The position numbers were made by a program, and so were the translations under genes. 64,000 nt of DNA from Pollenia angustigena. Taxonomy: Eukaryota; Arthropoda; Insecta; Diptera; Polleniidae. Numbering within the stretch: the stretch's first letter is position 1; each line of letters begins with the position of its first letter. Location: the NCBI GenBank assembly GCA_930367215.1, contig OV884059.1:70093393-70157392 (forward strand). Reading direction: 5' to 3'. Positions 55,575 to 64,000 of this stretch are shown in pieces. The notes under the pieces are model-generated. The model was not told where the DNA came from and made no database searches. It worked only from the letters and a program-made list of their open reading frames with translations.

Positions 55575-55798
55575 CAGGGGTGTTCTGAAAATCGAAAACA
55601 AAAAACCCAAAAATTGTACCTATATGTAATTTTTTAATAAGATTTCCGTGATAAAAGAATTTTACGACAAATATTAAACAATTATTTCTATGTTAAACTG
55701 AATTTTATAATAAAAATTATACAAATTAGTTTAAAAGAGTATTACAAACAACTGAACAATTTTATTGTTTTGCTTTTTCGATTTAAAGAACACTCTTG
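55575..55798. mobile_element. CAGGGGTGTTCTG-ended MITE, second copy
   Basis: Left CAGGGGTGTTCTGAAAATCG, right TCGATTTAAAGAACACTCTTG (decayed inverse). The interior aligns with 32954-33173 through TTTTTTAATAAGATTTCYGT, TGTTAAACWGAATTTTATAA and ACAAACAACT-like blocks. The flanks ATT/AAT no longer match exactly. Confidence 0.75.
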
Positions 55799-56366
55799 AA
55801 TGGCTAAGCCAATTAATATTTTACGCGTTAAATGGATGAGTTTGTGGGTCGTTATTATAGCCCTAATTCTCCACATTTGGAATTTTCTGAAGTTGTGAAC
55901 ATTTCAAGTTCTTAAACGATATAAAATGGTGTAACATGGATTTCCAGGCAGACTCCATTAATGCTAGAAGCATGTTTGCCAATGTTCTCATGATGCTTTA
56001 AGGTTTATATTTTTACCACTAGTCATAGGAACAAGAAATTTAAAATCTATTAATTATATCTTAGATTAAATGATCACAACTTCCACTTCTTTTAATAACG
56101 TAGATTTTTGGTCAGAATTTGTAAGATAATTACCAAATTGTAAAATTGGTTATATGACATTATTGTTTTAGTGTGCTTATCTATGCTAAACTAAATAATT
56201 TTTTTTTAAAGAATTATTTAGTGGCTTTTTATTTTTAGAGGGGATATTTTAAGTAATTTTTATTTTAAATTTGGGATTGAAGAAAAAATTTATCTGGCAT
56301 CCCTAAACTAAAATTAACAAAAAAAAATGAAAAAAAAATAAAATTATTTTTGGAATTAAGAAAATA

Positions 56367-56954
56367 CAGTACTTTTCGTTTATAGTCACAACGCTTATAG
56401 TCACATTAGCGATATAGTCCATTTTATCTGTTTATTTTGCCGCTATAAGTAAATTTAATATAAAGTATTAACGTTATAGTCTATTTAGCGATATAAGCCC
56501 ATTTGCCATATATGCCATTTATAAACAGTAGTCAAAGGGAAGAGTAAAGCAAATTAATGGCGTTATTGTCACATTAGCAAAATTTACTAAGTTCTTTTTA
56601 GTTTTCGAATCAAAAATCCATCCAAAGAAAGAATGAATTAAGCCATTTAATTTTTGTCATCAACTCTCTACTCGTAAAAAACTAGTTTTTGCCGTTGGTA
56701 TCAGTTATGAAATATCTTGTTATTATTTTAACTATTTTTTATAGAGTATGCAACCTTGTTGTAAAGCCATAAGACTGATGTCGGTGTAATTTATATGCAT
56801 TTTTAATTTCCTTTATGCACATAACTTGATTATATTCGAATTCGGTTATATGCGTCATAGTGGCATATATGTGAATTAGCCTTATAGTCACATTAGCGAT
56901 ATAGTCCACGTTATGGTTGCAACTAAAGGATGTGACTATAAGCGAAAAGTACTG
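56367..56954. mobile_element. pogo-like MITE, TA target
   Basis: CAGTACTTTTCGTTTATAGT and its inverse ACTATAAGCGAAAAGTACTG are flanked by TA (56365-56366, 56955-56956). The terminus resembles the pogo branch of Tc1/mariner (CAGTANNNTTCGCTTA pattern). Subterminal motifs GCTTATAGTCACATTAGCGA and ATAGTCCAYKTTAT recur several times in the first 100 bp and the last 80 bp. No transposase. Confidence 0.8.
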
Positions 56955-57651
56955 TAATAGTTTTTCTAACATAAACTTGTGCAATTTTTGTGAGCATTAA
57001 TTCCCAAATTCGGTTGAATTTAATGTTGTATTTAAAATAATCTAAGCCGTTTCTTTTCTGTGTTCATTTTATACATTTAAATATTAAACTGCACATAATC
57101 ATAGAAATAGCTTTAAGCTATAGTTATAATGGTAAAAATTAGTTTTGGTGATATAAAAAAGATTTTAACTTAATTTTTATACATAGTTTAATTTATCATT
57201 TCTTTATTGTTTAATTTTTTCATTTATAAGTTGTAAAGCAAAATGTTAATTTAAAAACTCAATTTTAAAAAGCACATGTAAACAAACTTTTGACACATCT
57301 GGCCTGAACAAAAAAAAAACCGGCTGTCTTTTCGACACCACCTGAAGTAAATTCGCCTTGCGTTCAACTTACATTTAAAACAAAAACAAAATTTCAAAAT
57401 CGCGTTCTACAAACAGGCAGTAAGCGTTTGCCCCAATATTTTTATTTAATTTTTTCTTCTTATGTTTCAATTTTCTATCCCCCCAGGTACTTTTTTTATT
57501 TGGAACTGCGTCGGTGAACTAGATGAGCCACATTATCAGATTTAATTTGTTTGTTTTACACTTTTATTTATTTTAAACTTTGTCATTTGCACTTAATCAC
57601 TAACAAAATAGCTTTCGAACAATTTCGTATCGCTGTTTGAATAACTGACAC

Positions 57652-58747
57652 TAGGGAATGGTAAATCGATATCGATTCCAATCGAAAATCGATTTTGTGG
57701 CAAAAAAAATCGATTTTTTGCAATCGAAATTACGTATGCGATTTTATACTGAAATCGATTATTGGGCTTTTAAAATCGATTTTTCTGTTTTTATCAATAT
57801 TTTGGCAATTTTTCTTTTTAATAAAATCGATAAATTATGAGCATGCACAATAAAACTTATTTTTTGTGCTTACATACGTCTGTAGGTATGCTTATGCAGT
57901 TTTCGCAGTCTAAAGTTGCAGTTTTACGTATTTATGTAGGTATTAGTACCTTTGGTATGCTTCCAACTTTAAAATAAGGGCTCTTGTTCTTCAGAAATTA
58001 AAGTCATCATGAACAAAACAGTCCTAAACATATCGTACCGAACCAAACACTGAAAGTCAGCTTCGTGAAAATCTACATATTTTAGAAACACAGCAGGTAA
58101 ATTAAGCCATGGCATTCCTGTGGAAATACGCTAATATTCAAACAGACCAGTGTATGAGCGATATTTAAATATAGTTATAAGCAGAGTGAAAAAACAAAAA
58201 GTATTTAATTTATCCTATCAAATACGAAATTACAAGGAAATACCACTGCATCTTTCTGACATCAATGACATGCAAACGTCTGTTTTCTAAAACAAACTTA
58301 ATACTTACTTAGCAAAGAAACAGTCGCCTCCGATAAGGAACTATTGTCATAACCCTTTGAAATACTATCAATACATTCAGACTTGTCACAGAAATCAATT
58401 TCGATCAAAAGTGGTTTCTTTTAATGTGACAGGCCTGATTGAATGGAAATGAACATGCACTTGTTCCTCTCAAAGCCATCTCAAAATTTACACATTTTCA
58501 CTTTTTACAGAAAAATTATAAAAAGTAGTCATAACCCACTGTAAAAATCTCAGTTCAATTTCTCTAGTTGTTTGCCAAAAAAATGCTGGTGTATCCCCTT
58601 TTGTGATATAAGGTATAAGTTTGCAAATTAATCTTAAACGATTTTGAAATCGATTTTGAGGTTTGATTAATCGATTTCAAAAACCGAAATAAAAAAAGTC
58701 GATCGAAAAATTGAAAATCGATTTTGGAATCCATTTACCATTCCCTA
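57652..58747. mobile_element. hAT-like element, TSD ACTGACAC, ATCGATTTT-rich
   Basis: Ends TAGGGAATGGTAAAT and ATTTACCATTCCCTA with ACTGACAC on both sides (57644-57651, 58748-58755). TAGGG fits the hAT YARNG terminus. The first 190 bp and the last 110 bp contain many AAAATCGATTTT-type palindromes, a likely transposase-binding array; they also create the false 60-codon frame at 57658. No transposase in 1096 bp. Confidence 0.85.
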
Positions 58748-58755
58748 ACTGACAC

Positions 58756-59535
58756 TTGTTTTAGCAATAGTTACTTTTTTTTCGATAAGGACTTTTTGTT
58801 TTCGATAAGGTATAAACAACCTTTGTTTATTCGAACAAAAAGTACGAAAATCGTAATACACAGTACAAATTGTTTGAACGCGTAAATTATTTCTCTCGAA
58901 TCCAATAACGCGGTAACCCCTCAGTACTTAATATTTTTAAATAAATGGTTTGTTTGTTTTACTTAAAAATATATGGCATGATAATGTACTAAAACTGTAT
59001 ATTCCAATCGGTAAATATTGAAAGGACCGCAATTGGCAGGCCTTTCTAAAAGATTCGCTTCGTATCATATTCTGCCTTCAGAAGTATGCCTTCTAGAAGG
59101 TATAAACTTCTTTTCAAAAGACCTTCCAAAATATTCAGTACACATTCGCTACTCCCTTCTTTAAAAAGGGAGAAAGGAAATTGTTCAGTCTCCTTCTTTG
59201 GAGAGGGAACGAATTTATTATTACAGGTAGTGTGGAAGGGCTTGCTCCTAATGAAAACCTGTGTAAAAAATAAATTAGTATGGAATGCGGCGGGGAGGGC
59301 TTGTTTCTGCTAAATAAGGCCTCTTTACACATTTTTGTTACCGCTGGGTTATTTTCAATTTAAGCAGTTTTACTAATTGGCATCACTGTGTTGGGGTTTA
59401 TCGGTGGAAAATTTTCAAAAACAAAAAATTTCTCCACATGTACATATAATATATGTACTTACATTCATACATACATATACATAGATGTAAGTATATAACT
59501 AGCTAAACGTGCTTTGATACTACTTATGTACTTAC
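58756..59535. other. Start of the NANP intron, no element assigned
   Basis: AT-rich, with runs of ACATACATACATATAC near 59465 and a 59050-59180 stretch containing CTTCTAGAAG and GACCTTCC repeats. The 5' splice site of NANP closes it. No coding sequence supported. Confidence 0.45.
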
Positions 59536-59742
59536 CTTTCGACTCGCTTTAGAATCCCCAGATCTTGTTGGAATTAAAGTATTATCCAAATCAAAAAATA
59601 TTGTATCTACTTTTGATAAACAATTAACATGTTGTGGTTGTTGCTGTTGCAAATTTTGATTAACAGATAAATTAAAATGCCATTTATTGGTTGTAGCTAC
59701 TGACGGACAAGTATTAATAATTTTCAAGTTCTTTGAGGCCAT
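59536..59742 (-). CDS. NANP: N-acylneuraminate-9-phosphatase-like HAD enzyme, exon 1
   Basis: Codes residues 1-69 from ATG 59742. After a ~44-residue N-terminal extension with a glutamine run (NLQQQQPQHVN), it carries HAD motif I, TIFFDLDNTLIP, with the nucleophile Asp51 and acid/base Asp53. It ends ..GDSKASRK followed by a consensus donor (AAG|GTAAGTA). Joined to 27881 in phase 0 it gives a continuous HAD fold; motif I occurs nowhere in exon 2, so both exons are required. The N-terminal extension is longer than in mammalian NANP; a downstream start is possible but lacks another nearby Met. Confidence 0.85.
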
Positions 59743-60254
59743 GAGTTGTTTAATAAATACAAAAATAGATTTTTCACTCAGTACAATAAGAAAACAAATT
59801 ATATTTACACAATATCTATGTAATTTTTTTATGTATTTACACTTTATTTTCTATGTTTGTTATGTAAAATTAATTTTTTACTTTAACATAGAAACCCTTT
59901 TCCAAATGACAAGTAGCTATGTAGCTAAGCAATTACTATAAGAGTGAAAATTGTAATTCTTTTTGGGGAAAAAAGAGTATTTAATTAAAATTAGTGAGTA
60001 AGGAGAAACACCTTATCAAATATTATGTAAGAGTAAGAGAGATAAGAATATGCGGAAGTTTTATCAATAAACAGTGCTGCCATATTTAGATACACTGCCA
60101 ATAATTGCAAATTTTTCGCCCATTATATTCCCTTGCAAGGTATATTTACCTAAATATACCATGCTTGCAAATATGCTTTTCGAGACTCTTGAAATAAAAC
60201 ATATTTCAAATTAAAACTTCTTGGTTCAAAATTAGTTCCATTGGGAATCAGTTG
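59743..60254. other. NANP upstream flank (5' UTR/promoter expected)
   Basis: AT-rich flank where the minus-strand 5' UTR and promoter should lie. I could not identify a convincing TATA box or initiator. A small palindrome (CTTGCAAGGTATATTTACC..ATATACCATGCTTGCAA) is at about 60131-60171. Confidence 0.4.
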
Positions 60255-60269
60255 AATAAAAAAAAAAAA

Positions 60270-60445
60270 TACAACAGAAAGATCTGCAGGTAGTCTGGGT
60301 GGTTCGAGACTGCGGCAACCTCTGGGGAATAGTCTGGTGAACAATGGCTGACTCTTGTCACTGGCTAAGGGTATCACAAAAGGACCGCTATAAGGACCCA
60401 AGTGAGCCGTCGTCGTAACGGCTGCCAATTGAACCTTACCTTACT
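60270..60445 (+). mobile_element. 5'-truncated LOA LINE 3' end
   Basis: GGGTATCACAAAAGGACCGC, AAGGACCCAAGTGAGC and GCTGCCAATTGAACCTTACC match, in reverse complement, the 3' UTR of the LOA-type LINE at 17218-17310. It ends in AACCTTACCTTACTT, the same AACCT-type tail. Only ~175 bp retained; the minus-strand 92-codon frame here is a chance frame. Confidence 0.72.
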
Positions 60446-60507
60446 TAATCTAGATCAGATATGAAAATAATTACATATTTGTTTTTTTTATATTATTTTT
60501 ATATATT

Positions 60508-61663
60508 AAAACAAGTAAGCGTGCTATATTCCGCTGTGCCGAATCTTATATACCCTTCACCATTGTGCGAGTAGAATAGAGAGGAACTAAATAATTTTTA
60601 CATATACATACATATTTACAATACTTACAACTTCATTATAAATGAAATTTAAAAAGCGATAACTGGTAAATATTTTTTTTAAATTGTTTTTAGTTTATAT
60701 TTGTTAAAATTATTTCGTTAAATACATATATGAAATAATAAAGAAGGGTGATAACGAAAATCATATTGGGCATTATGCTAGTATATGTAAACAAATACGA
60801 AGGGGGGTGAGGAGATAGGCAGAAGAGACGACAACCGGATTTGAACTTCGCTTTGCATAAGGACCCAGAATATATATACTTTATAGGGTGTACGACCTTC
60901 GGTGAAGGGTATAAAAAACAATCTTAATTCTAAAAAAAAAAGTAATTTTTGGGATTTCAGTGGTTCTATGGTTCCTGAAAATGGGCATTTTTCAAAAAAA
61001 AATTAATATTTTGGTCATAACTTTTTCGTATCTAAACCGATTTTCCCGAGTTTTTCAGAAAATATTTTCTATTAAAAATTTCCGATCTTCTGATATATAA
61101 GGCGTAACCATAGGTCATATTAGTCAAAAAATTCAGGTTTTTATACAATTTTTAATACTTTTTGTATGAGAGGTACCACGCCTACTTCTCCAATCCCGCC
61201 CACATTTTGTAGGATGGTGTATATTTATAACCTAAATGTTTGTACCTAATTTTAAAGCTTTGGCTCTTGCCGTTCTCCAGATATACAGAAAAAGGTAATA
61301 AAAATACAACAACCACAAGGGATTTTTTGGAAAAATTAGAGGCAGTCGTGGTTTTTTGGTCATATCTCAGCCATTGTTGGACCGATCTGGCAGAATTTCA
61401 ATAGCAAGAAATGGTGGACTATATTTGACATAAATGTAAAACAACGTAGCCAGTATCATGTCTGGAGTCTCCGGAAAACACATATCAAACGTAAGACAGA
61501 CAGACGGACGGATGGACGGACGGACGGATATCGTTAAATCAACTTCTCTCCTCATAAGGACCCAGAATATATATACTTTATAGGGTCTAAGATCAATATT
61601 GTAGAAATTACAAACGGAATGACAAACTTATATATACCCTTTTCCACCTGTGGTGAAGGGTAT
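60508..61663 (+). mobile_element. Dipteran TATACCCT-type repeat(s)
   Basis: Starts AACAAGTAAGCGTGCTATAT, CCGCTGTGCCGAATCTTATA and TACCCTTCACC; ends GTGGTGAAGGGTATAA at 61660. A second end-like segment (AAGGACCCAGAATATATATA..GGTGAAGGGTATAA) at 60859-60914 suggests two overlapping or nested copies. GACGGACGGATGGACGG repeats lie at 61502. Same family as 12568 and 30325. Confidence 0.6.
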
Positions 61664-62334
61664 AATTAATTATTAATATCACCTAGAATTTAATGAAATT
61701 CAAAAAGATTTTCCCATGACAATATTTTTTATGCTTTTCACTAAGAAACATCACCTAATTTATCGAAAAATTATCATATCTGTAAACCTTTTCAGCTCAT
61801 GTCCAAAAGTAGTTTTGTATTTTGCCTTGTGGAGTTCTAGCCACTAGGCACTCCTCCACGCATGTTGGAATCGAACCCTATGGGAGGTTTAATAAAAGTT
61901 ATTTCTGCCTTCGTTTGTTTTAAATTAAAATAAGGTTGTCTGTTTAAAGTCCAATCGTGGAGGTTAATAATATAATTTAATGTAAAATTTTATTGTAACA
62001 CAAAATCAATTTGCCAATTTTTTAACAATTTACTTTCAAGATACATATTATCAAGAAAACAATTTATAAAAACAAATGAAAAATTTGCTCACTAAACATG
62101 TAATCAACTGTTTTCTTGAAAGTAAATTGAAACACTCAACTTGAAAGAGAATTTCGTTTCAATTTTAAAAGTATGAGTGTATTGGTAAAAAATAAATTAA
62201 TAAATTAAAAAAGTGTGAGTTTATTAAAACTTGAAATGCAATACTCGATCGTGCAACCCTCAAGTTAGTTAACCCTGCCTTTACACATGCAAGTAGTGGC
62301 ATACCACTACTGTATACTTATTATCAAGGCGAAT
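61664..62334. other. Unassigned AT-rich stretch
   Basis: No gene. CCTTTACACATGCAAGT near 62280 is partly mirrored by GGCATGTGTAAATGCTAGG near 63960, so these may be the ends of an older element that hosted the MITE cluster. Confidence 0.35.
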
Positions 62335-62521
62335 TCATTTTTCAGGTGGCGTTGAAGGCAAGCTGTGCTACTTTTTTTTAAATTATAGAGAGAGGAATGT
62401 CAAAAGTTACTTGTGTTTTTGACATATCGGCCAACGAAAGCAGCAACAAAATACATTGTTGTGTTTTTGGTGTTGTTACTTGTTGTAGTATCGACACCAC
62501 CGTTTACATGAATTCGCCTTG
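62335..62521. mobile_element. CAAGG-ended MITE, TSD CTTATTAT
   Basis: Left CAAGGCGAATTCATTTTTCAGG, right CACCGTTTACATGAATTCGCCTTG, flanked by CTTATTAT (62327-62334, 62522-62529). 187 bp. Confidence 0.88.
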
Positions 62522-62559
62522 CTTATTATCAAAGAAATTTTTTTCGAAATAGTCGAATC

Positions 62560-62932
62560 CAAGGTATATTTACACAAGCAAGGCGAATTTATTATTTTGT
62601 TTTTCAATCAATTTTTGCCTTGGCAGCATTTTTGACAGCCGCCTATTAAATTGCAAAAAAAATACATGGGGATTTTTGTAGTTGTAGAGTTGCACTTACC
62701 TTGTTAAATTCGCCTTGTACACATGGTAGACTCATTTGGGAGTGTAGACATGCTGCTCTATAAAAGGAATCGAGTTGTCAAAATTGTTTTCATATAAAAT
62801 AAAAACAGTTTAACGCACACATGTACAAATTTTGGCTCATATACACGAAATTTTACGTTTGGGTTCCAACTATGGGTAAACAGCTGACAAACATATGGGG
62901 CCAACGAGTTTACCTTGTGTACATATACCTTG
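62560..62932. mobile_element. CAAGGTATAT-ended element, TSD GTCGAATC
   Basis: Left CAAGGTATATTTACACAAG, right CTTGTGTACATATACCTTG, flanked by GTCGAATC (62552-62559, 62933-62940). 373 bp including a nested MITE (62579-62717) inserted 19 bp from its left end. Confidence 0.87.
62579..62717. mobile_element. CAAGG-ended MITE nested in a sibling
   Basis: Left CAAGGCGAATTTATTATTTTG, right CTTACCTTGTTAAATTCGCCTTG. Flanks TACACAAG and TACACATG match at 7 of 8 positions. 139 bp; its reverse complement aligns with 63017-63150. Confidence 0.83.
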
Positions 62933-63016
62933 GTCGAATCTCATGCCATTGGCTTTTGTGTTTACATATGCCACTGAGAGTTCATTTTCAAAATGTCGTG
63001 GGAGCGTCAACTTGAG

Positions 63017-63336
63017 CAAGGCGAATTTAAAAAGGTAAGTGCAACTCTACAACGACAAAAAGCCCCATGTATTTTTTGCAATTTAATAGGCGGCTGTCAA
63101 AAATGCTGACAAGGCAAAAATTGATTGAAAAACAAAATAAAAATTTTGTTTGGATTATAAGACATAATTAAATTCACTTTAATTATTCGCAGTTTTTCTA
63201 AGAAATATTTTCGGTTATTTTGGCGCAAAACATAAACAAAATTATATTTTGACATTTCCCTATTTTTTGGAAATTCGCCGTGGAAACAGCTGATGAACGG
63301 CTGACGAGTTGAGTTTACCTTCTTAAATTCGACTTG
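63017..63336. mobile_element. CAAGG-ended element, 320 bp
   Basis: Left CAAGGCGAATTTAAAAAGG; right end TTCTTAAATTCGACTTG, the inverse with one change. ACTTGAG precedes the left end and AG plus the next element follows the right, so its duplication is shared or overwritten by 63339-63540. Confidence 0.7.
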
Positions 63337-63338
63337 AG

Positions 63339-63540
63339 CAAGGCGAATTAGCTCCAGGTAAGCTCAACTCGTCAGCCGTTCATCAGCTGTATCCACGGCG
63401 AATTAAAAAAAAATAGTGAAACGTCAAAATATTGTTTTGTTTCTATACTGAAATTTGACAAGTCAGAAAATGGCAAAAACAAAATACATGGGGCTTTTTG
63501 TAGTTGTAGAGTTGCACTTACCTGTTATAAATTCGCCTTG
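63339..63540. mobile_element. CAAGG-ended MITE, TSD GACTTGAG
   Basis: Left CAAGGCGAATTAGCTCCAGG, right CCTGTTATAAATTCGCCTTG, flanked by GACTTGAG (63331-63338, 63541-63548). The left arm is the inverse of the preceding element's right arm (CTCAACTCGTCAGCCGTTCA), giving a large composite palindrome. Confidence 0.85.
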
Positions 63541-63548
63541 GACTTGAG

Positions 63549-63986
63549 CAAGTTTGTTTACTTCCTTAATTAAAAAAAAAAAGTAAAATAGAATTTCCGA
63601 GTTAATTATATTGGCACATTTTTGGGGACAATTTTTCATTTATTTATTAAATTTATTTATATAAGCATTATTTAAACAATATTAATGCTCTATAATAACT
63701 AACTAGCTGTTATTAATGCGCGTTTCAAAAAATTTATCATAATAATACATTTAACAAGTTAACACATAATTTACAGTTTTACAACAATCCAGTAAATTTG
63801 CATTAAATTTTTAACAGGGTAACATTGCTTATCGTTTTGACATTTAGTGGCATGCAAGTGCCAAATTTCCACTCGCAAGCTGCCACTGGAGCTGTCATTT
63901 CGAAAAATGTGAGTGTATTAGTAAAAAAGTGTGAGTGTATTGAGATTTTCGATCTGGCAGTGGCATGTGTAAATGCTAGGCAAGCC
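63549..63986. other. Unassigned AT-rich stretch
   Basis: Contains two GTGAGTGTATT words (63910s, 63930s) also present near 62175, but no gene or resolved element ends. Confidence 0.35.
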
Positions 63987-64000
63987 CAAGGCGAATTTAA
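63987..64000 (+). mobile_element. Left end of another CAAGG-ended element, cut by window
   Basis: CAAGGCGAATTTAA at the last 14 bases matches the family terminus; the rest lies outside the window. Confidence 0.6.

Larger units (their letters stand above)
49410..57360. mobile_element. CAAGG-ended element with 8-bp TSD, split by a LINE
   Basis: Left CAAGGCGAATTTACTTCAGG and right CCTGAAGTAAATTCGCCTTG are exact inverses and are flanked by CGTTCAAC (49402-49409, 57361-57368). The interior is mostly foreign: the CR1-like LINE (about 49530-55150), a CAGGGG MITE (55575-55798) and a pogo-like MITE (56367-56954). A further CAAGGCGAATTAATA / GAATTCGCTTTG pair at 49513 and 55160 may be a nested sibling that the LINE hit. 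Without insertions it is about 1.5 kb, non-coding. Confidence 0.82.
27882..59535 (-). other. 31.65-kb NANP intron packed with transposons
   Basis: The 5' splice site on the minus strand is AAG|GTAAGTA at 59536/59535 and the 3' site is TTTAAG|GTC at 27882/27881. Exon phases match, and the joined protein aligns with NANP without a gap. Everything recognisable between is mobile DNA; no additional NANP exon was found or is needed. Confidence 0.85.

Noticed and set aside
57658..57840. 60-codon frame MVNRYRFQSKIDF..
   Set aside because: Generated by ATCGATTTT palindromes in a hAT-like element end; repeated KIDF pattern only.
59086..59332. 75- and 65-codon opposite-strand frames near NANP exon 1
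   Set aside because: No domain, in intron sequence, mutually antisense with no supporting signals.
60150..60428. 92-codon minus-strand frame upstream of NANP
   Set aside because: Antisense to the 3' UTR of a truncated LOA LINE; no conserved domain.

Overview
The window is AT-rich eukaryotic DNA, almost certainly from a higher fly (Diptera). Three things suggest this: spliced genes with short GT-AG introns, CR1-, LOA- and gypsy-type retroelements with dipteran features, and very many short inverted-repeat DNA transposons. The species cannot be named from sequence alone. Only one host gene is recognised, a HAD-family N-acylneuraminate-9-phosphatase (NANP) on the minus strand. Its first exon is at 59536-59742 and its last exon at 27102-27881, so a single intron of about 31.65 kb fills half the window. 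Nearly everything else is mobile DNA, often nested several layers deep.

Layout. 1-4.4 kb: a non-autonomous CACA-ended transposon, most of it copied in an exact 1.8-kb tandem duplication with one unit of an ~81-83-bp GC-rich repeat at the junction, then a foldback element. 4.8-6.2 kb: a hAT-like element with nested MITEs. 6.9-9.2 kb: a decayed CR1-like LINE. 9.3-14.2 kb: three abutting or nested DNA elements, including a hAT-like element with TSD CCCCTAGT. 15.2-16.6 kb: a CAAGG-ended element. 17.2-26.6 kb: a LOA-type LINE (minus strand) bounded by a 12-bp target duplication. A two-gene PIF/Harbinger transposon sits inside its reverse transcriptase, and 571 bp of it is tandemly duplicated. 27.1-27.9 kb: NANP last exon. 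27.9-59.5 kb (the intron): hAT-like elements, a Helitron helicase relic, a Helitron-like tandem region carrying a tRNA-type SINE, LINE ends, a 4.5-kb CMC-type transposon with a zinc-finger/transposase pseudogene, a Helitron with its empty site visible elsewhere in the window, a Ty3/gypsy internal region, a nearly intact CR1-like LINE (PHD-finger ORF1, 937-aa ORF2) inside a CAAGG-ended element, a pogo-like MITE and another hAT-like element. 59.5-64 kb: NANP exon 1, its upstream flank, a LOA 3' end, and a dense cluster of CAAGG-ended MITEs running off the window.

How it fits together. The transposons provide their own history. Matching 2-, 3-, 8- or 9-bp target duplications mark many termini, and for three insertions (Helitron 41593-42786, repeat 12568-13660, SINE 31809-31964) an unoccupied paralogous site lies in the same window. 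The host gene's splice sites remain intact despite this load. No virus, CRISPR array, operon or bacterial feature was seen. Boundaries and family names were read by eye without database searches, so confidences reflect that.
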